Assembly (NCBI RefSeq): GCF_011090185.1
Contig: NZ_JAAFGS010000001.1
Span: 62,001 to 126,000 of the forward strand
DNA from: Saccharibacillus alkalitolerans
GTDB lineage: Bacteria > Bacillota > Bacilli > Paenibacillales > Paenibacillaceae
Direction of reading: 5' to 3'
Length of the DNA: 64,000 nucleotides
A model generated the notes under the pieces. It was given only the letters and a program-made list of their open reading frames with translations. It was not told the origin of the DNA and ran no database searches. Within the stretch, counting starts at the first letter, position 1. Each line of letters begins with the position of its first letter. The position numbers and the translations under genes were made by a program. Of this stretch, positions 8,752-17,818 are shown one piece after another.

Positions 8752-9603
8752 ATGGAGAAAAAAGCAGTGACCAAAACGATTACCGACGTCGCTTTCATTG
8801 CGCTCGGCGCCTTCATTTTTGCGCTGGCGGTCAATCTTTTCGTCATCCCGAACGACTTTGGCGAAGGCGGAGTCACAGGCGTCACGATCATTCTGTTTTA
8901 CGCGTTTCATTGGTCGCCGGGTCTGGTCAATCTGATCATCAACTCGATTCTGCTGGTGGTAGGCTATCGTTTTTTGGATCGGAAGACGGTTATTTATACA
9001 ATTTTGGCGGTCGGCTTCAATTCCTTGTTCCTGCATCTGACGGAGAGCTGGGACATCCAGTCGACGGAAAAAACGGTCAACGCGATTTTTGCGGGCATTT
9101 TCGCGGGGATCGGAATCGGCATGATCGTGAGGGTAGGCGGCACGACCGCGGGAACGGTCATTCTGGCCCGGCTCGCAAACAAATATCTCGATTGGAATAT
9201 CAGCTACGGGCTGCTGTTTTTCGACGTCGTGGTGGCGATCGCGTCGCTGACGGTAATCAAGGTGGAAAACTTTATGTTTACCATCGTGCTTCTGTATGTC
9301 GGAACGAAAGTAATGGACTTTATCATCGAAGGCTTGAACCCGAAAAAGGCGGTCATGATTATCTCCAAACATCAGCACACGATCGCGGAACAGGTGAATC
9401 TCGTGATGGATCGCGGAGTGACGGTGCTGTCGGGGCACGGATTTTATACGAAAGAAGCCAAAGAAGTCCTGTACATCGTCATCAGCAAACAAGAAGTGTC
9501 GCAGCTTAAAAAGATCGTCAAAGAAGCCGACAAAGACGCTTTCGTGACCATTCACGATGTGCGGGACGTGTTCGGCGAAGGGTTTGTGGATATCTCGCAT
9601 TAA
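8752..9603 (+). CDS. YitT family membrane protein
   Basis: This 283-residue integral membrane protein belongs to the YitT/YpjC family, whose transport substrate is unknown. Five hydrophobic segments fill residues 12-185, with the family motif FGEGGVTGVTIIL near residue 37. A soluble C-terminal DUF2179 domain follows from about residue 215 (HTIAEQVNLVMDRGVTVLSG). No strong ribosome site is seen; AAAAAGGA is the best. It lies between terminators and the glcT gene with its own spacing, so it is probably monocistronic. Confidence 0.85.
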   Translation: MEKKAVTKTITDVAFIALGAFIFALAVNLFVIPNDFGEGGVTGVTIILFYAFHWSPGLVNLIINSILLVVGYRFLDRKTVIYTILAVGFNSLFLHLTESWDIQSTEKTVNAIFAGIFAGIGIGMIVRVGGTTAGTVILARLANKYLDWNISYGLLFFDVVVAIASLTVIKVENFMFTIVLLYVGTKVMDFIIEGLNPKKAVMIISKHQHTIAEQVNLVMDRGVTVLSGHGFYTKEAKEVLYIVISKQEVSQLKKIVKEADKDAFVTIHDVRDVFGEGFVDISH

Positions 9604-9702
9604 AGGCGGCTGAAAGCGTTTCGCAAGATTGAAGTTTAAGCATATTTTTGATAATCTATTCGGCATAGCGAATTGAGAACACAGAGGAGCGAAAGCAAGC
9701 GG

Positions 9703-10539
9703 ATGCAGGTGTCCAAAGTATTGAACAACAATGTCATTATCGCGGACGACCCGCAGTACGGCGAAGTGGTCGTCATCGGCAAAGGCATCGGTTTCGGACG
9801 CGCCGAGCGCGATCATATCGACTCCGAAGCGGCCGAAAAGATGTTTATTTTGCGCAGCCGGCGCGAGCAGGAACAGTACAAACAGCTGCTGCCGCAGGTC
9901 GACGAAAAACTGATCGAGGTCATGAACGAAGCGATCCGGACCATCGGCAATCGCATTTCCTCGCCGCTTAACGAGCACATCCACGTCGCGCTTACCGACC
10001 ATATCGCTTTTGCGCTCAAACGAATGGAAAAAGGGCTTACGTTCCAAAATCCTTTTTTATACGAGACAAAAGAAATATATCCGGAAGAATACGAGCTGGC
10101 GGAGTACGTCGTCAATTTGATCGAGGATCGGCTCGGCACGTCGCTGGGTCCCGACGAAGTCGGTTTTGTCGCTCTGCATATTCACAGCGCGATCACGAAC
10201 CGTCCGATTAACGAAGTGCGGGTCCATTCGGAATTGATCTCGGATCTGGTCGAACTGATCGAGCAGAATCTGGACGGCGGGCTGAACCGGACGAGTCTCG
10301 ATTACTCGCGGCTGCTGACCCACCTGCGTTTTGCTATCGAACGGATCTGCCGCGGGGAAGAAGTTCGGGCGACCGACCGGCTGGCGGAACTGCTGGCACG
10401 CGAGTATCCCGAAATGTATTCGCTTGCCTGGAAGCTGACGAAAGTCATGGAGAAAAGGCTGGGACTGCCGGTTTATCAGGCGGAGGCCAGCTATCTGACC
10501 GTTCATCTGCAGCGTTTGGCGGAAAGAGAAGGCCTATAA
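9703..10539 (+). CDS. glcT: PtsGHI operon transcription antiterminator
   Basis: This BglG/SacY-family RNA-binding antiterminator (278 residues) binds the RAT hairpin in the ptsG leader when glucose is transported. The co-antiterminator domain is at residues 1-55 (MQVSKVLNNNVIIADD). Two PTS regulation domains follow, with conserved histidines in NEHIHVALTDH and ALHIHSA (PRD1) and in LLTHLRFA and TVHLQRL (PRD2). The ATG at 9703 matches the conserved family start and has AGAGGAG upstream. An in-frame TTG at 9673 would add ten unrelated residues. A matching RAT and terminator lie 84 bp downstream, ahead of ptsG, which settles the target. Confidence 0.94.
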   Translation: MQVSKVLNNNVIIADDPQYGEVVVIGKGIGFGRAERDHIDSEAAEKMFILRSRREQEQYKQLLPQVDEKLIEVMNEAIRTIGNRISSPLNEHIHVALTDHIAFALKRMEKGLTFQNPFLYETKEIYPEEYELAEYVVNLIEDRLGTSLGPDEVGFVALHIHSAITNRPINEVRVHSELISDLVELIEQNLDGGLNRTSLDYSRLLTHLRFAIERICRGEEVRATDRLAELLAREYPEMYSLAWKLTKVMEKRLGLPVYQAEASYLTVHLQRLAEREGL

Positions 10540-10558
10540 TTTTTATTTGTGAAAGGGC

Positions 10559-10587
10559 TTGCCAACTGCTGAAAGCGGTGCTATAAT
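10559..10587 (+). promoter_or_regulatory. ptsG promoter
   Basis: TTGCCA at 10559-10564 and TATAAT at 10582-10587 are exactly 17 bp apart. Transcription would start near 10594, giving a leader of about 240 nt that contains the RAT and terminator. Confidence 0.85.
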
Positions 10588-10622
10588 GACCCACGTAAGC
10601 CAACCGAATACGATCTTTGTAA

Positions 10623-10655
10623 CGATGTGTCACTGATACGATCAGGCATGAATCG
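10623..10655 (+). promoter_or_regulatory. RAT: GlcT ribonucleic antiterminator hairpin
   Basis: The outer stem is CGAT (10623-10626) with ATCG (10652-10655). The inner stem is CTGAT (10633-10637) with ATCAG (10641-10645) and an ACG loop. Between them are the asymmetric internal-loop sequences GTGTCA and GCATGA typical of GlcT-type RATs. The core is almost identical, from memory, to the B. subtilis ptsG RAT. Its 3' half (10645-10652) is also the 5' arm of the terminator, so the two folds exclude each other. Confidence 0.9.
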
Positions 10656-10753
10656 CTACGGAGAATAAAAAGCATACTCACAAGGGCGAAGCTGTACCCG
10701 GGAGCCCGAGTTGAGAGTATTCCTTTTATTTTTCGTACGTTCATGCCTTTTTT
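10645..10753 (+). terminator. ptsG leader terminator, very long stem
   Basis: GGCATGAA (10645-10652) pairs with TTCATGCC (10740-10747), followed by six T (10748-10753). Inside it, TACGGAGAATAAAA pairs with TTTTATTTTTCGTA, and AGCATACTCACAA pairs with TTGAGAGTATTCC with few mismatches. GGGC (10684-10687) pairs with GCCC (10704-10707). The hairpin spans about 103 nt and shares bases with the RAT. Confidence 0.85.
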
Positions 10754-10835
10754 GCGTTCGGATACGGAGATATCGTTCAAGATCTGGTTAAAATGTAATG
10801 AAAAAACATCACATACAAAGAGGGAGTTGCATTCA

Positions 10836-12902
10836 ATGTTCAAACAACTATTCGGCCTCCTGCAGCGAGTCGGCAAAGCGGTTATGCTTCCGGTCGCCAT
10901 TCTGCCGGCCGCGGGTCTGCTGTTGGCGATCGGCACGCTGCTCGTCAGCCCGGACTTCCTGGAACTGGCGCCTGCGCTCGACGTGCAGTGGGTACAATCG
11001 GTAGCAACCGTGCTGATGAAGGCGGGCGACATCGTCTTCGCCAACCTGCCGCTGTTGTTCGCGGTCGGGGTAGCGGTCGGCTTATCCGACGGGGAAGGCG
11101 TAGCGGGCCTCGCGGCCATCGTCGGCTTCCTGATCATGAACGTGACGCTGGGCGTCGTCGTCGGCGTAACGCCGGCCCTGACCAGCGAAACGGGACTGGG
11201 ATACGCCAGCGTGCTGGGCATTCCGACGCTGTCGACCGGGGTATTCGGCGGTATTATAATCGGCATACTGGCGGCGGTCATGTACAAAAAGTTCTTCCGC
11301 ATCGAACTGCCTTCTTATCTCGGCTTCTTCGCGGGTAAACGTTTCGTTCCGATCATGACGGCCGCGACTTCCATTCTGGTCGGCCTGCTGCTCGTCGTGA
11401 TCTGGCCTCCGATCCAGCACGCGCTCAACTCGCTGTCGAACGTGATGATCAACGGCAACCCGACATTGTCGGCTTTCATCTTCGGCTGTATCGAACGCGC
11501 GCTCATTCCGTTCGGTCTGCACCATATCTTCTACTCGCCGTTCTGGTACGAGTTCGGGGAATACGTCAACAAAGCCGGAGAAGTGTTCCGCGGCGACCAG
11601 CGGATCTTCATGGCTCAAATGCGCGACGGCGTGGACTTTACGGCCGGCATGTTCATGACCGGTAAATTCCCGTTCATGATGTTCGGTCTTCCGGCTGCGG
11701 CATTGGCGATCTACCATGAAGCGCGTCCGGAACACAAGAAATACGTAGCCGGCATCATGGGTTCGGCTGCTCTGACTTCGTTCCTGACCGGTATCACAGA
11801 GCCTCTGGAATTCTCGTTCCTGTTCGTGGCTCCTGTCCTGTTCGGTATTCACGTGATCTTCGCGGGTCTGTCGTTCATGACGATGCAAATTCTCGGCGTC
11901 AAAATCGGTATGACCTTCTCCGGCGGCCTGATCGACTTCCTGCTGTTCGGGGTGCTGCAGAACCGCACGCCTTGGTGGAACGTTATCATCGTCGGCTTGA
12001 TTCTGGCGGTTATCTACTACTTCGGATTCCGCTTCGCGATTCGCAAGTTCAACCTGAAGACGCCGGGCCGCGAGGAACCGACGGAAGAATCGGCGAACGC
12101 CGCGGCGGGCAAGGGAACGGCGGGCGAACTGCCGCAGAACATCCTGTCGGCGCTCGGCGGACGCGAAAACATTTCGAACCTCGATGCCTGCATCACGCGT
12201 CTTCGCGTTCAAGTCAACAACGTCGGCAGCGTCGATAAGGACCGCCTGAAAAACCTCGGAGCGGCGGGCGTGCTTGAAGTCGGCAACAACATCCAGGCGA
12301 TCTTCGGTACCCGTTCGGACACGATCAAATCGCAGATCCAGGATATTATGGCGGGACGCACTCCGGTAGAAGCTCCGGCCGCCGCGGTCGAGCTTCCGGA
12401 AAAGAACGCCGAAGCTTCGGATGCCGCGGAAGCGGTCAACGTCCTGGACGAAGAAATCATCGTGTCGCCGGCCAACGGCGAACTGCAGGACATTTCGAAC
12501 GTGCCGGATCCGGTCTTCTCGCAGAGAATGACGGGCGACGGATTCGCGGTGCTCCCGTCGGACGGAAACATCGTATCGCCGGTCAACGGCACGGTGTTCA
12601 ACGTCTTCCCGAGCAAGCACGCGATCGGCATCATGTCCGAAGCGGGCAAAGAAATTCTGGTTCACATCGGAGTGAACACCGTTAAACTCAAAGGCCAAGG
12701 GTTTAATGTATTGGTAGCGGAAGGCGATGCCGTCATGGCCGGACAGCCGATTCTCGAAGTCGACCTGGCTTACGTACAGGAGCATGCTCCTTCGATTATG
12801 ACTCCGGTCATCTTCTCGAATCTGCCGGAAGGCGCGAAAGTGACCCTGCTCAAGACGGGAACCGTCAAGGCGGGCGAAGAGAAGATCGTATCGATCAAGT
12901 AA
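10836..12902 (+). CDS. ptsG: Glucose-specific PTS enzyme IICBA
   Basis: This membrane permease imports glucose and phosphorylates it to glucose-6-phosphate with phosphate from HPr. The 688-residue fusion has the EIIC domain in residues 1 to about 400, with many membrane segments and the GITEPLEF motif. EIIB follows with phospho-Cys452 in NLDACITRLR. EIIA is at the C-terminus, with phospho-His610 in LVHIGVNTVKL. Order and length match B. subtilis PtsG. AGGGAG is 9 bp before the ATG at 10836. An extension to 10743 would run through the leader terminator and was rejected. Regulation is by GlcT antitermination. Confidence 0.97.
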   Translation: MFKQLFGLLQRVGKAVMLPVAILPAAGLLLAIGTLLVSPDFLELAPALDVQWVQSVATVLMKAGDIVFANLPLLFAVGVAVGLSDGEGVAGLAAIVGFLIMNVTLGVVVGVTPALTSETGLGYASVLGIPTLSTGVFGGIIIGILAAVMYKKFFRIELPSYLGFFAGKRFVPIMTAATSILVGLLLVVIWPPIQHALNSLSNVMINGNPTLSAFIFGCIERALIPFGLHHIFYSPFWYEFGEYVNKAGEVFRGDQRIFMAQMRDGVDFTAGMFMTGKFPFMMFGLPAAALAIYHEARPEHKKYVAGIMGSAALTSFLTGITEPLEFSFLFVAPVLFGIHVIFAGLSFMTMQILGVKIGMTFSGGLIDFLLFGVLQNRTPWWNVIIVGLILAVIYYFGFRFAIRKFNLKTPGREEPTEESANAAAGKGTAGELPQNILSALGGRENISNLDACITRLRVQVNNVGSVDKDRLKNLGAAGVLEVGNNIQAIFGTRSDTIKSQIQDIMAGRTPVEAPAAAVELPEKNAEASDAAEAVNVLDEEIIVSPANGELQDISNVPDPVFSQRMTGDGFAVLPSDGNIVSPVNGTVFNVFPSKHAIGIMSEAGKEILVHIGVNTVKLKGQGFNVLVAEGDAVMAGQPILEVDLAYVQEHAPSIMTPVIFSNLPEGAKVTLLKTGTVKAGEEKIVSIK

Positions 12903-12973
12903 GCCGAAGCCGTCCGGAATTGTGGAACAGTAAAGCACGCAAAAGAAGTTAATACAGCAAATAGCAGGCAAGC

Positions 12974-13002
12974 GTGCAAAATGCAGGCAGGTAAGCTATA
13001 AT
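12974..13002 (+). promoter_or_regulatory. Probable ptsHI promoter
   Basis: A perfect TATAAT is at 12997-13002. At the 17-bp position only a weak -35 (GTGCAA, 12974-12979) is found. It lies in the 143-bp gap between ptsG and ptsH and suggests that ptsHI can be made independently of the glucose switch. Confidence 0.5.
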
Positions 13003-13045
13003 AAGTATGGTTACTTTAAAAAAGGACAATTGGAGGAACTCAATC

Positions 13046-13321
13046 ATGGAAAAAACATTCAGAATCGTAGACGAAGACGGTATCCACGCACGCCCGGCAA
13101 CGGCGCTGGTTAATACGGCTAACAAATTCAAATCGACGGAATCGTTCGCGGAAGCCAACGGCAAGCGCGTAACGCTGAAATCGATCCTGGGCGTTCTGTC
13201 CCTGGGCCTGGAAAAAGGTTCGACACTGACTCTGATCACGCAGGGGGAAGAAGAAGCGGAAGCTTTGAAAGCTCTGGAAGACGTGATGGTCGGAGAAGGT
13301 CTGGGCGAAGTCAATGCTTAA
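13046..13321 (+). CDS. ptsH: Phosphocarrier protein HPr
   Basis: HPr carries phosphate from enzyme I to sugar-specific EIIA domains. When phosphorylated on serine it is the co-repressor of CcpA. The 91-residue protein has the active His14 in GIHARPATA and the regulatory Ser46 in [12 protein letters not shown], so both functions are retained. GGAGGAA lies upstream of the ATG at 13046. A longer frame from 13007 includes the ribosome site and was rejected. It overlaps ptsI by 8 bp. Intact Ser46 fits the cre sites seen later in the window. Confidence 0.97.
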   Translation: MEKTFRIVDEDGIHARPATALVNTANKFKSTESFAEANGKRVTLKSILGVLSLGLEKGSTLTLITQGEEEAEALKALEDVMVGEGLGEVNA

Positions 13322-15026
13322 CATTTCCGGAATCGCGGCTTCGGCCGGCATCGCCATTGCCAAAGCTTTTCGCCTGGAGCATCCGGATTACACCGTAACC
13401 CAGAAAACCGTTAAAAACGCGGAAGCGGAAGTGGCAAAGCTCGACGACGCCCTGGCGAAGTCGCAGGTCGAACTTGAACGCATCAAGGAACGCACTCTGC
13501 AGGAACTGGGCGCGCAAAAAGCCGAGATCTTCGAATCGCATCTGCTGATTCTGAACGATCCCGAGCTGATCAGCCCGGTCAAAGACATGATCATGAACGA
13601 TCAGGTCAATGCCGATTACGCGCTGAACGAAACGTCCAAGCAGTTCGTGTCCATGTTCGAGAACATGAAAAGCGCGTATCTGCAGGAGCGTGCGGCGGAC
13701 ATGCGCGACGTAACGAAGCGCATCCTCGGACACCTGCTGGGCCTGAACGTGCAAAATCCGGCCGAAATCAGCGAAGAAGTCATCGTCATCGCCGAAGACC
13801 TTACGCCTTCGGACACGGCGCAGCTGAACCGCAAATACGTTAAAGGCTTCACGACGAACATCGGCGGTCGCACGTCGCACTCGGCTATCATGGCCCGTTC
13901 GCTCGAAATCCCGGCTATCGTCGGAACGAAGAACGTCATGGAGCAGGTGCAGCCGGGCGATATGGTGATCGTTGACGGTCTTGAAGGCAACGTGATCGTG
14001 AATCCTAGCGAAGAAGTCATTGCCGAATACCGCGAGAAGCAGGCGAAGTACGACGAACAGCGCGCCGAATGGCGCAAACTTCGCGAAGAGCCGACCGTCT
14101 CCACGGACGGGGTTCACGTCGAACTGGCAGCCAACATCGGCACGCCGAACGACGTGGCCGGCGTTCTCGATAACGGCGGCGAAGGCGTAGGCTTGTACCG
14201 GACCGAGTTCCTGTACATGGGCCGCGACAAGCTTCCTTCCGAAGACGTCCAGTACAACGCCTACAAGACGGTACTGGAGAAAATGGAAGGCAAGCCGGTC
14301 GTCGTTCGCACGCTCGATATCGGCGGCGACAAGGAGCTTCCTTACCTTGACCTGCCGAAAGAAATGAACCCGTTCCTGGGCTTCCGCGCCGTGCGCTTGT
14401 GCCTGGATCGCACGGACATCTTCCGTACGCAGCTGAGAGCGCTGCTGCGCGCAAGCGTCCACGGCGATCTGCGCATCATGTTCCCGATGATCGCGACCCT
14501 GGTCGAGTTCCGTCAAGCCAAAGCGCTGCTTGAAGAAGAACGCGCCAACCTGAAGAGCGAAGGCATTGCCGTCGCGGACGACATTCAGCTAGGCATCATG
14601 GTCGAAATTCCTTCGACTGCGGTCCTGGCCGATCAATTCGCGAAGGAAGTCGACTTCTTCAGCATCGGTACCAACGACTTGATCCAGTACACGATGGCCG
14701 CGGACCGTATGAACGAACGCGTGTCGTACCTGTACCAGCCTTACAACCCGGCGATCCTTCGCTTGGTCGACATGGTTATCAAGGCCGCTCACAAAGAAGG
14801 CAAATGGGCCGGCATGTGCGGCGAAATGGCCGGCGATTCCGTTGCCATTCCGCTGCTGCTCGGTCTGGGTCTCGACGAATTCAGCATGAGCGCCACTTCC
14901 ATCCTGCCGGCGCGCAGCCAGATCTCCAAACTGTCCCGCGCGGACATGCAGGAACTGGCCGCCAAGGCTTTGGAATGCTCGACGGCCGAAGAAGTCGTGG
15001 CTCTGGTCGAAGCGATTCAAGTTTAA
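13314..15026 (+). CDS. ptsI: PTS enzyme I (phosphoenolpyruvate-protein phosphotransferase)
   Basis: Enzyme I takes phosphate from phosphoenolpyruvate and passes it to HPr, the entry point for all PTS sugars. The 570-residue cytoplasmic protein has the HPr-binding helical region in about residues 20-145. The phospho-histidine His189 lies in [12 protein letters not shown], and the C-terminal PEP-binding barrel has the catalytic cysteine in GMCGEMAGD. Length is normal. The start overlaps the end of ptsH, so translation is coupled. A terminator lies 94 bp downstream. Confidence 0.97.
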   Translation: MLNISGIAASAGIAIAKAFRLEHPDYTVTQKTVKNAEAEVAKLDDALAKSQVELERIKERTLQELGAQKAEIFESHLLILNDPELISPVKDMIMNDQVNADYALNETSKQFVSMFENMKSAYLQERAADMRDVTKRILGHLLGLNVQNPAEISEEVIVIAEDLTPSDTAQLNRKYVKGFTTNIGGRTSHSAIMARSLEIPAIVGTKNVMEQVQPGDMVIVDGLEGNVIVNPSEEVIAEYREKQAKYDEQRAEWRKLREEPTVSTDGVHVELAANIGTPNDVAGVLDNGGEGVGLYRTEFLYMGRDKLPSEDVQYNAYKTVLEKMEGKPVVVRTLDIGGDKELPYLDLPKEMNPFLGFRAVRLCLDRTDIFRTQLRALLRASVHGDLRIMFPMIATLVEFRQAKALLEEERANLKSEGIAVADDIQLGIMVEIPSTAVLADQFAKEVDFFSIGTNDLIQYTMAADRMNERVSYLYQPYNPAILRLVDMVIKAAHKEGKWAGMCGEMAGDSVAIPLLLGLGLDEFSMSATSILPARSQISKLSRADMQELAAKALECSTAEEVVALVEAIQV

Positions 15027-15119
15027 GTTAGACGCATTTCGTATCATCCGCATCGAATGTACGATCTCTGTCGCTCCGGCGTGCGCGCCGAGCAGTTTGG
15101 CACGCCGCAGCTGCGTCCG

Positions 15120-15150
15120 TCCGGTTCCCCTCGAGGAGCCGGATTTTTTT
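15120..15150 (+). terminator. ptsHI terminator
   Basis: TCCGG (15120-15124) pairs with CCGGA (15139-15143), with an inner TCC/GGA stem around CCTCGA. Seven T follow. Confidence 0.85.
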
Positions 15151-15156
15151 GCGAGT

Positions 15157-15348
15157 TTGTATGAATGCGGAGATCTACATGAGAACCTGCAGGTAAACAA
15201 TCGCACAAAAGTAAAAGTGGAAATCAGCTACGTCCTCGGCGGCCGGTCCAAATCCTACAGCAGCGAATTCTCTTTATCCAATTATCAAACGCCTTTCAGC
15301 AGCACAGGCCCCCAGATCGTGACGCTTGATAGGAAATCCGAAGGTTAA
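15157..15348 (+). CDS. Unrecognised small ORF after ptsI
   Basis: A frame open to the TAA at 15346-15348 reads, from a possible TTG at 15157, YECGDLHENLQ, then KVKVEISYVLGGRSKSYSS and ends with IVTLDRKSEG. The composition looks protein-like and the codons differ from a mere GC-driven shadow, but there is no clear ribosome site. The ptsHI terminator lies directly upstream. It may be the tail of a lost gene rather than a working one. No family was recognised. Confidence 0.3.
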   Translation: MYECGDLHENLQVNNRTKVKVEISYVLGGRSKSYSSEFSLSNYQTPFSSTGPQIVTLDRKSEG

Positions 15349-15393
15349 ACGGCAAGCAGCAGAGGAATTCTGTTTTTCATTCCTCCTTTCCCA

Positions 15394-15432
15394 AAACAAA
15401 AAGAACCGGCATTCGGCCGGTTCTTTTTGTTT
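15394..15432. terminator. Bidirectional terminator between the small ORF and def
   Basis: GAACCGGC (15403-15410) pairs with GCCGGTTC (15416-15423). It is flanked by AAACAAAAA on one side and TTTTTGTTT on the other, so it can serve both strands. Confidence 0.9.
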
Positions 15433-15438
15433 TCCCTT

Positions 15439-16032
15439 TTACCATAAACTCTGGATATCCACGCCCGTCGGTTCCTGCTGCGGGTTTTTCGCGTTGATAT
15501 GATCGTAGAACATGACTCCGTTCAGGTGATCCAATTCGTGCTGCATGACGATGGCGGGATAGCCTTTCAGTTTCAGCAGCATTTCTTTGCCGTTCTCGTC
15601 GTAAGCTTTGAGCTTGATCTTCTCGTAGCGAGGCACGATGCCTTCGACCTCGCGGTCGACGGACAGGCAGCCTTCGCCGTCCGGCAGATACGTCATGGCC
15701 GCGGAATGGCTGACGATCTTCGGATTGAACAGCTTATATTGGTACAGCGTCGGATTTTCTTCCTCCATGACGTCCGTGAAGAGCACGGCGAACATGCGGC
15801 GGTCGAGACCGACCTGGTTGGCGGAGATGCCCACGCCCGGACGCAGCCCGTACTTCTCGGCCAGTTCGTCGTCCTGACTTTCGATCAAATAACGCATCAT
15901 GGCGTCCATGGCATTGCGATCTTCGTCGGAGAGCGGAAACTTCACTTCCTCGACTTTGCGGCGCAAAATCGGATCGCCTTCGCGGACAATATCGTTCATG
16001 GTGATTCGGTAATTTTTATCGGTGAGTGACAT
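15439..16032 (-). CDS. def: Peptide deformylase
   Basis: Deformylase removes the formyl group from the N-terminal methionine of new proteins, using a bound metal ion. The 197-residue protein shows the three family motifs: GVGISANQVG near residue 66, EGCLS with the metal cysteine near residue 120, and QHELDHLNG with the two metal histidines near residue 164. The insert between motifs 1 and 2 and the length fit the type 2 (Gram-positive) class. GAGGT lies upstream of the ATG at 16032. It is convergent with the ptsHI side and separated from gcvPB by about 265 bp. Confidence 0.95.
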   Translation of the reverse strand: MSLTDKNYRITMNDIVREGDPILRRKVEEVKFPLSDEDRNAMDAMMRYLIESQDDELAEKYGLRPGVGISANQVGLDRRMFAVLFTDVMEEENPTLYQYKLFNPKIVSHSAAMTYLPDGEGCLSVDREVEGIVPRYEKIKLKAYDENGKEMLLKLKGYPAIVMQHELDHLNGVMFYDHINAKNPQQEPTGVDIQSLW

Positions 16033-16135
16033 AATCGCAGCATACCTCGTCTTCCTGAAAATTTTGTGGAAAATGCCGCCGGATTTCGCGCTGCGCGCTG
16101 CCGGACGGACCTTCTTCTATTATGAAGTCAACGGA

Positions 16136-16177
16136 GGCAAAAGAAAAGCCGCTTTCCCGGAAAAGAGGGGAAGCGGC
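16136..16177 (-). terminator. gcv operon terminator
   Basis: On the minus strand GGGGAAGCGGC-type sequence (16167-16177) pairs with its complement at 16148-16158 over 11 bp, one of them a G-U pair. It is followed by a T-rich tract (TTTTCTTTTG, 16147-16138). It lies about 120 bp after the gcvPB stop. Confidence 0.8.
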
Positions 16178-16297
16178 GGTAAAAAGCGAGATGCGGCGCG
16201 GCAGAGGGGCCGAAGAGGCAGTCGGCGTCCCGCCGGATAGCTTTGCTTTGATCGCCGACAGGCAGGCGGCCTCGCGAAGCACCGTCCGTACCGATAA

Positions 16298-17818
16298 TCA
16301 GCTGCAGGCGCAGTTCAGCACCGGCTTGCGCGCGGCGTTCGTCTCGTCGAGACGGGTAACCGGCGTCGTATACGGCGCGTTCAGCAGCAGCTCCGGATCT
16401 TCTTCGGCTTCCTTGGCGATGCGGATCATCGTATCGATGAAGCCGTCGAGCGTTTCTTTGCTTTCCGTCTCGGTCGGCTCGATCATGATGCATTCCTCGA
16501 CGTTGAGCGGGAAGTAGATGGTCGGCGGGTGGTACCCGAAATCGAGCAGCCGCTTGGCGACGTCGAGCGTGCGCACGCCGTATTTTTTCAGGCCGCTGCC
16601 GCTCATGACGAATTCGTGCTTGCACGGGCCGGCAAACGGAACTTCGTAATAATCTTTCAGGCGGGCCATCATGTAGTTGGCGTTCAGCACGGCGCATTCG
16701 GACACGCGGCGCAGGCCTTCCGGTCCGTAAGTGCGGATGTAGGCATAAGCGCGGACGAGAATGCCGAAGTTGCCATAGTACGCTTTGACTCGTCCGATCG
16801 ACGCCTGGGAAGGATCGGCGAATCCGTACGATCCGTCTTCGAGCTTTTCGACCATCGGAGCGGGCAGGTAAGGAACGAGGATCGACTTGACGCCGACCGG
16901 ACCCGCGCCCGGGCCTCCGCCGCCGTGCGGCGTGCTCATCGTCTTATGCAGATTGAGGTGAACGACGTCGAAGCCCATGTCGCCGGGACGGGTAATGCCC
17001 ATGATGGCGTTGGAGTTGGCACCGTCATAGTACAGCAGGCCGCCCGCTTCGTGCACGATCCGGGCGATTTCGACGATCTGCTCTTCGAATAATCCGAGCG
17101 TGCTCGGGTTGGTCAGCATCAGCGCGGCCGTGTCGGAACCGACGGCGGCGCGCAGCGTATCCAGATCGACCATGCCTTTGGCATTCGAAGGAATGGTTAC
17201 CGTCTCGAAGCCGGCCACGGTCGCGCTGGCCGGGTTGGTGCCGTGCGAAGAGTCCGGCACGATGACCTTGGTCCGCTGATGTTCGCCGCGTTCTTCATGG
17301 TAGCTGCGGATCATCATGAGGCCCGTCCATTCGCCGTGGGCGCCGGCGGCCGGCTGCAGGGTAACGGCATCCATGCCGGTCAGCGCGGCCAGGTCGCTTT
17401 GCAGCGTATGCATCATTTCCAGCGCGCCCTGCACGCTCGATACCGGCTGATACGGGTGGATCTTGGCGAAGCCGGCGTAGCGGGCCACGTCTTCGTTGAT
17501 TTTCGGATTGTATTTCATCGTGCAGGAGCCGAGCGGATAGAAACCGTTGTCCACCCCGAAGTTGCGGCGGGACAATCCCGTATAGTGGCGGATAACGTCG
17601 ACTTCGTACACTTCCGGCAGCGCGGCGGCATCGGTACGTTTGAATTCGGCGGGGAGCCAATCGGCGGCTTCCTCTTCGCTTACGGGCACGTCGCATTCCG
17701 GCAGGGAATAGGCGACCCGGCCGGGCTGGCTGAGTTCGAAAATCAGGGCACAGTCTTCCTTCGTTCCGGTATTCGTTTCCGGCGTCGGATTCAGCTTGGA
17801 ATCGAGGCTCGTGTTCAT
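16298..17818 (-). CDS. gcvPB: Glycine decarboxylase P-protein, subunit 2
   Basis: This is the C-terminal half of the split P-protein. With GcvPA it decarboxylates glycine and loads the aminomethyl group onto lipoyl-GcvH. The 506-residue protein carries the PLP lysine Lys292 in [16 protein letters not shown]. It also has the glycine-rich cofactor loops [10 protein letters not shown] and [11 protein letters not shown]. Length fits the split-type family. Its ATG overlaps the gcvPA stop in an ATGA arrangement. The C-terminal CACS tail is unremarkable. Confidence 0.96.
   Translation of the reverse strand: MNTSLDSKLNPTPETNTGTKEDCALIFELSQPGRVAYSLPECDVPVSEEEAADWLPAEFKRTDAAALPEVYEVDVIRHYTGLSRRNFGVDNGFYPLGSCTMKYNPKINEDVARYAGFAKIHPYQPVSSVQGALEMMHTLQSDLAALTGMDAVTLQPAAGAHGEWTGLMMIRSYHEERGEHQRTKVIVPDSSHGTNPASATVAGFETVTIPSNAKGMVDLDTLRAAVGSDTAALMLTNPSTLGLFEEQIVEIARIVHEAGGLLYYDGANSNAIMGITRPGDMGFDVVHLNLHKTMSTPHGGGGPGAGPVGVKSILVPYLPAPMVEKLEDGSYGFADPSQASIGRVKAYYGNFGILVRAYAYIRTYGPEGLRRVSECAVLNANYMMARLKDYYEVPFAGPCKHEFVMSGSGLKKYGVRTLDVAKRLLDFGYHPPTIYFPLNVEECIMIEPTETESKETLDGFIDTMIRIAKEAEEDPELLLNAPYTTPVTRLDETNAARKPVLNCACS

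Noticed and set aside
10568-10582. cre-like TGAAAGCGGTGCTA inside the ptsG promoter spacer
   Set aside because: The left half fits but the right half misses conserved positions. ptsG is already explained by GlcT control.
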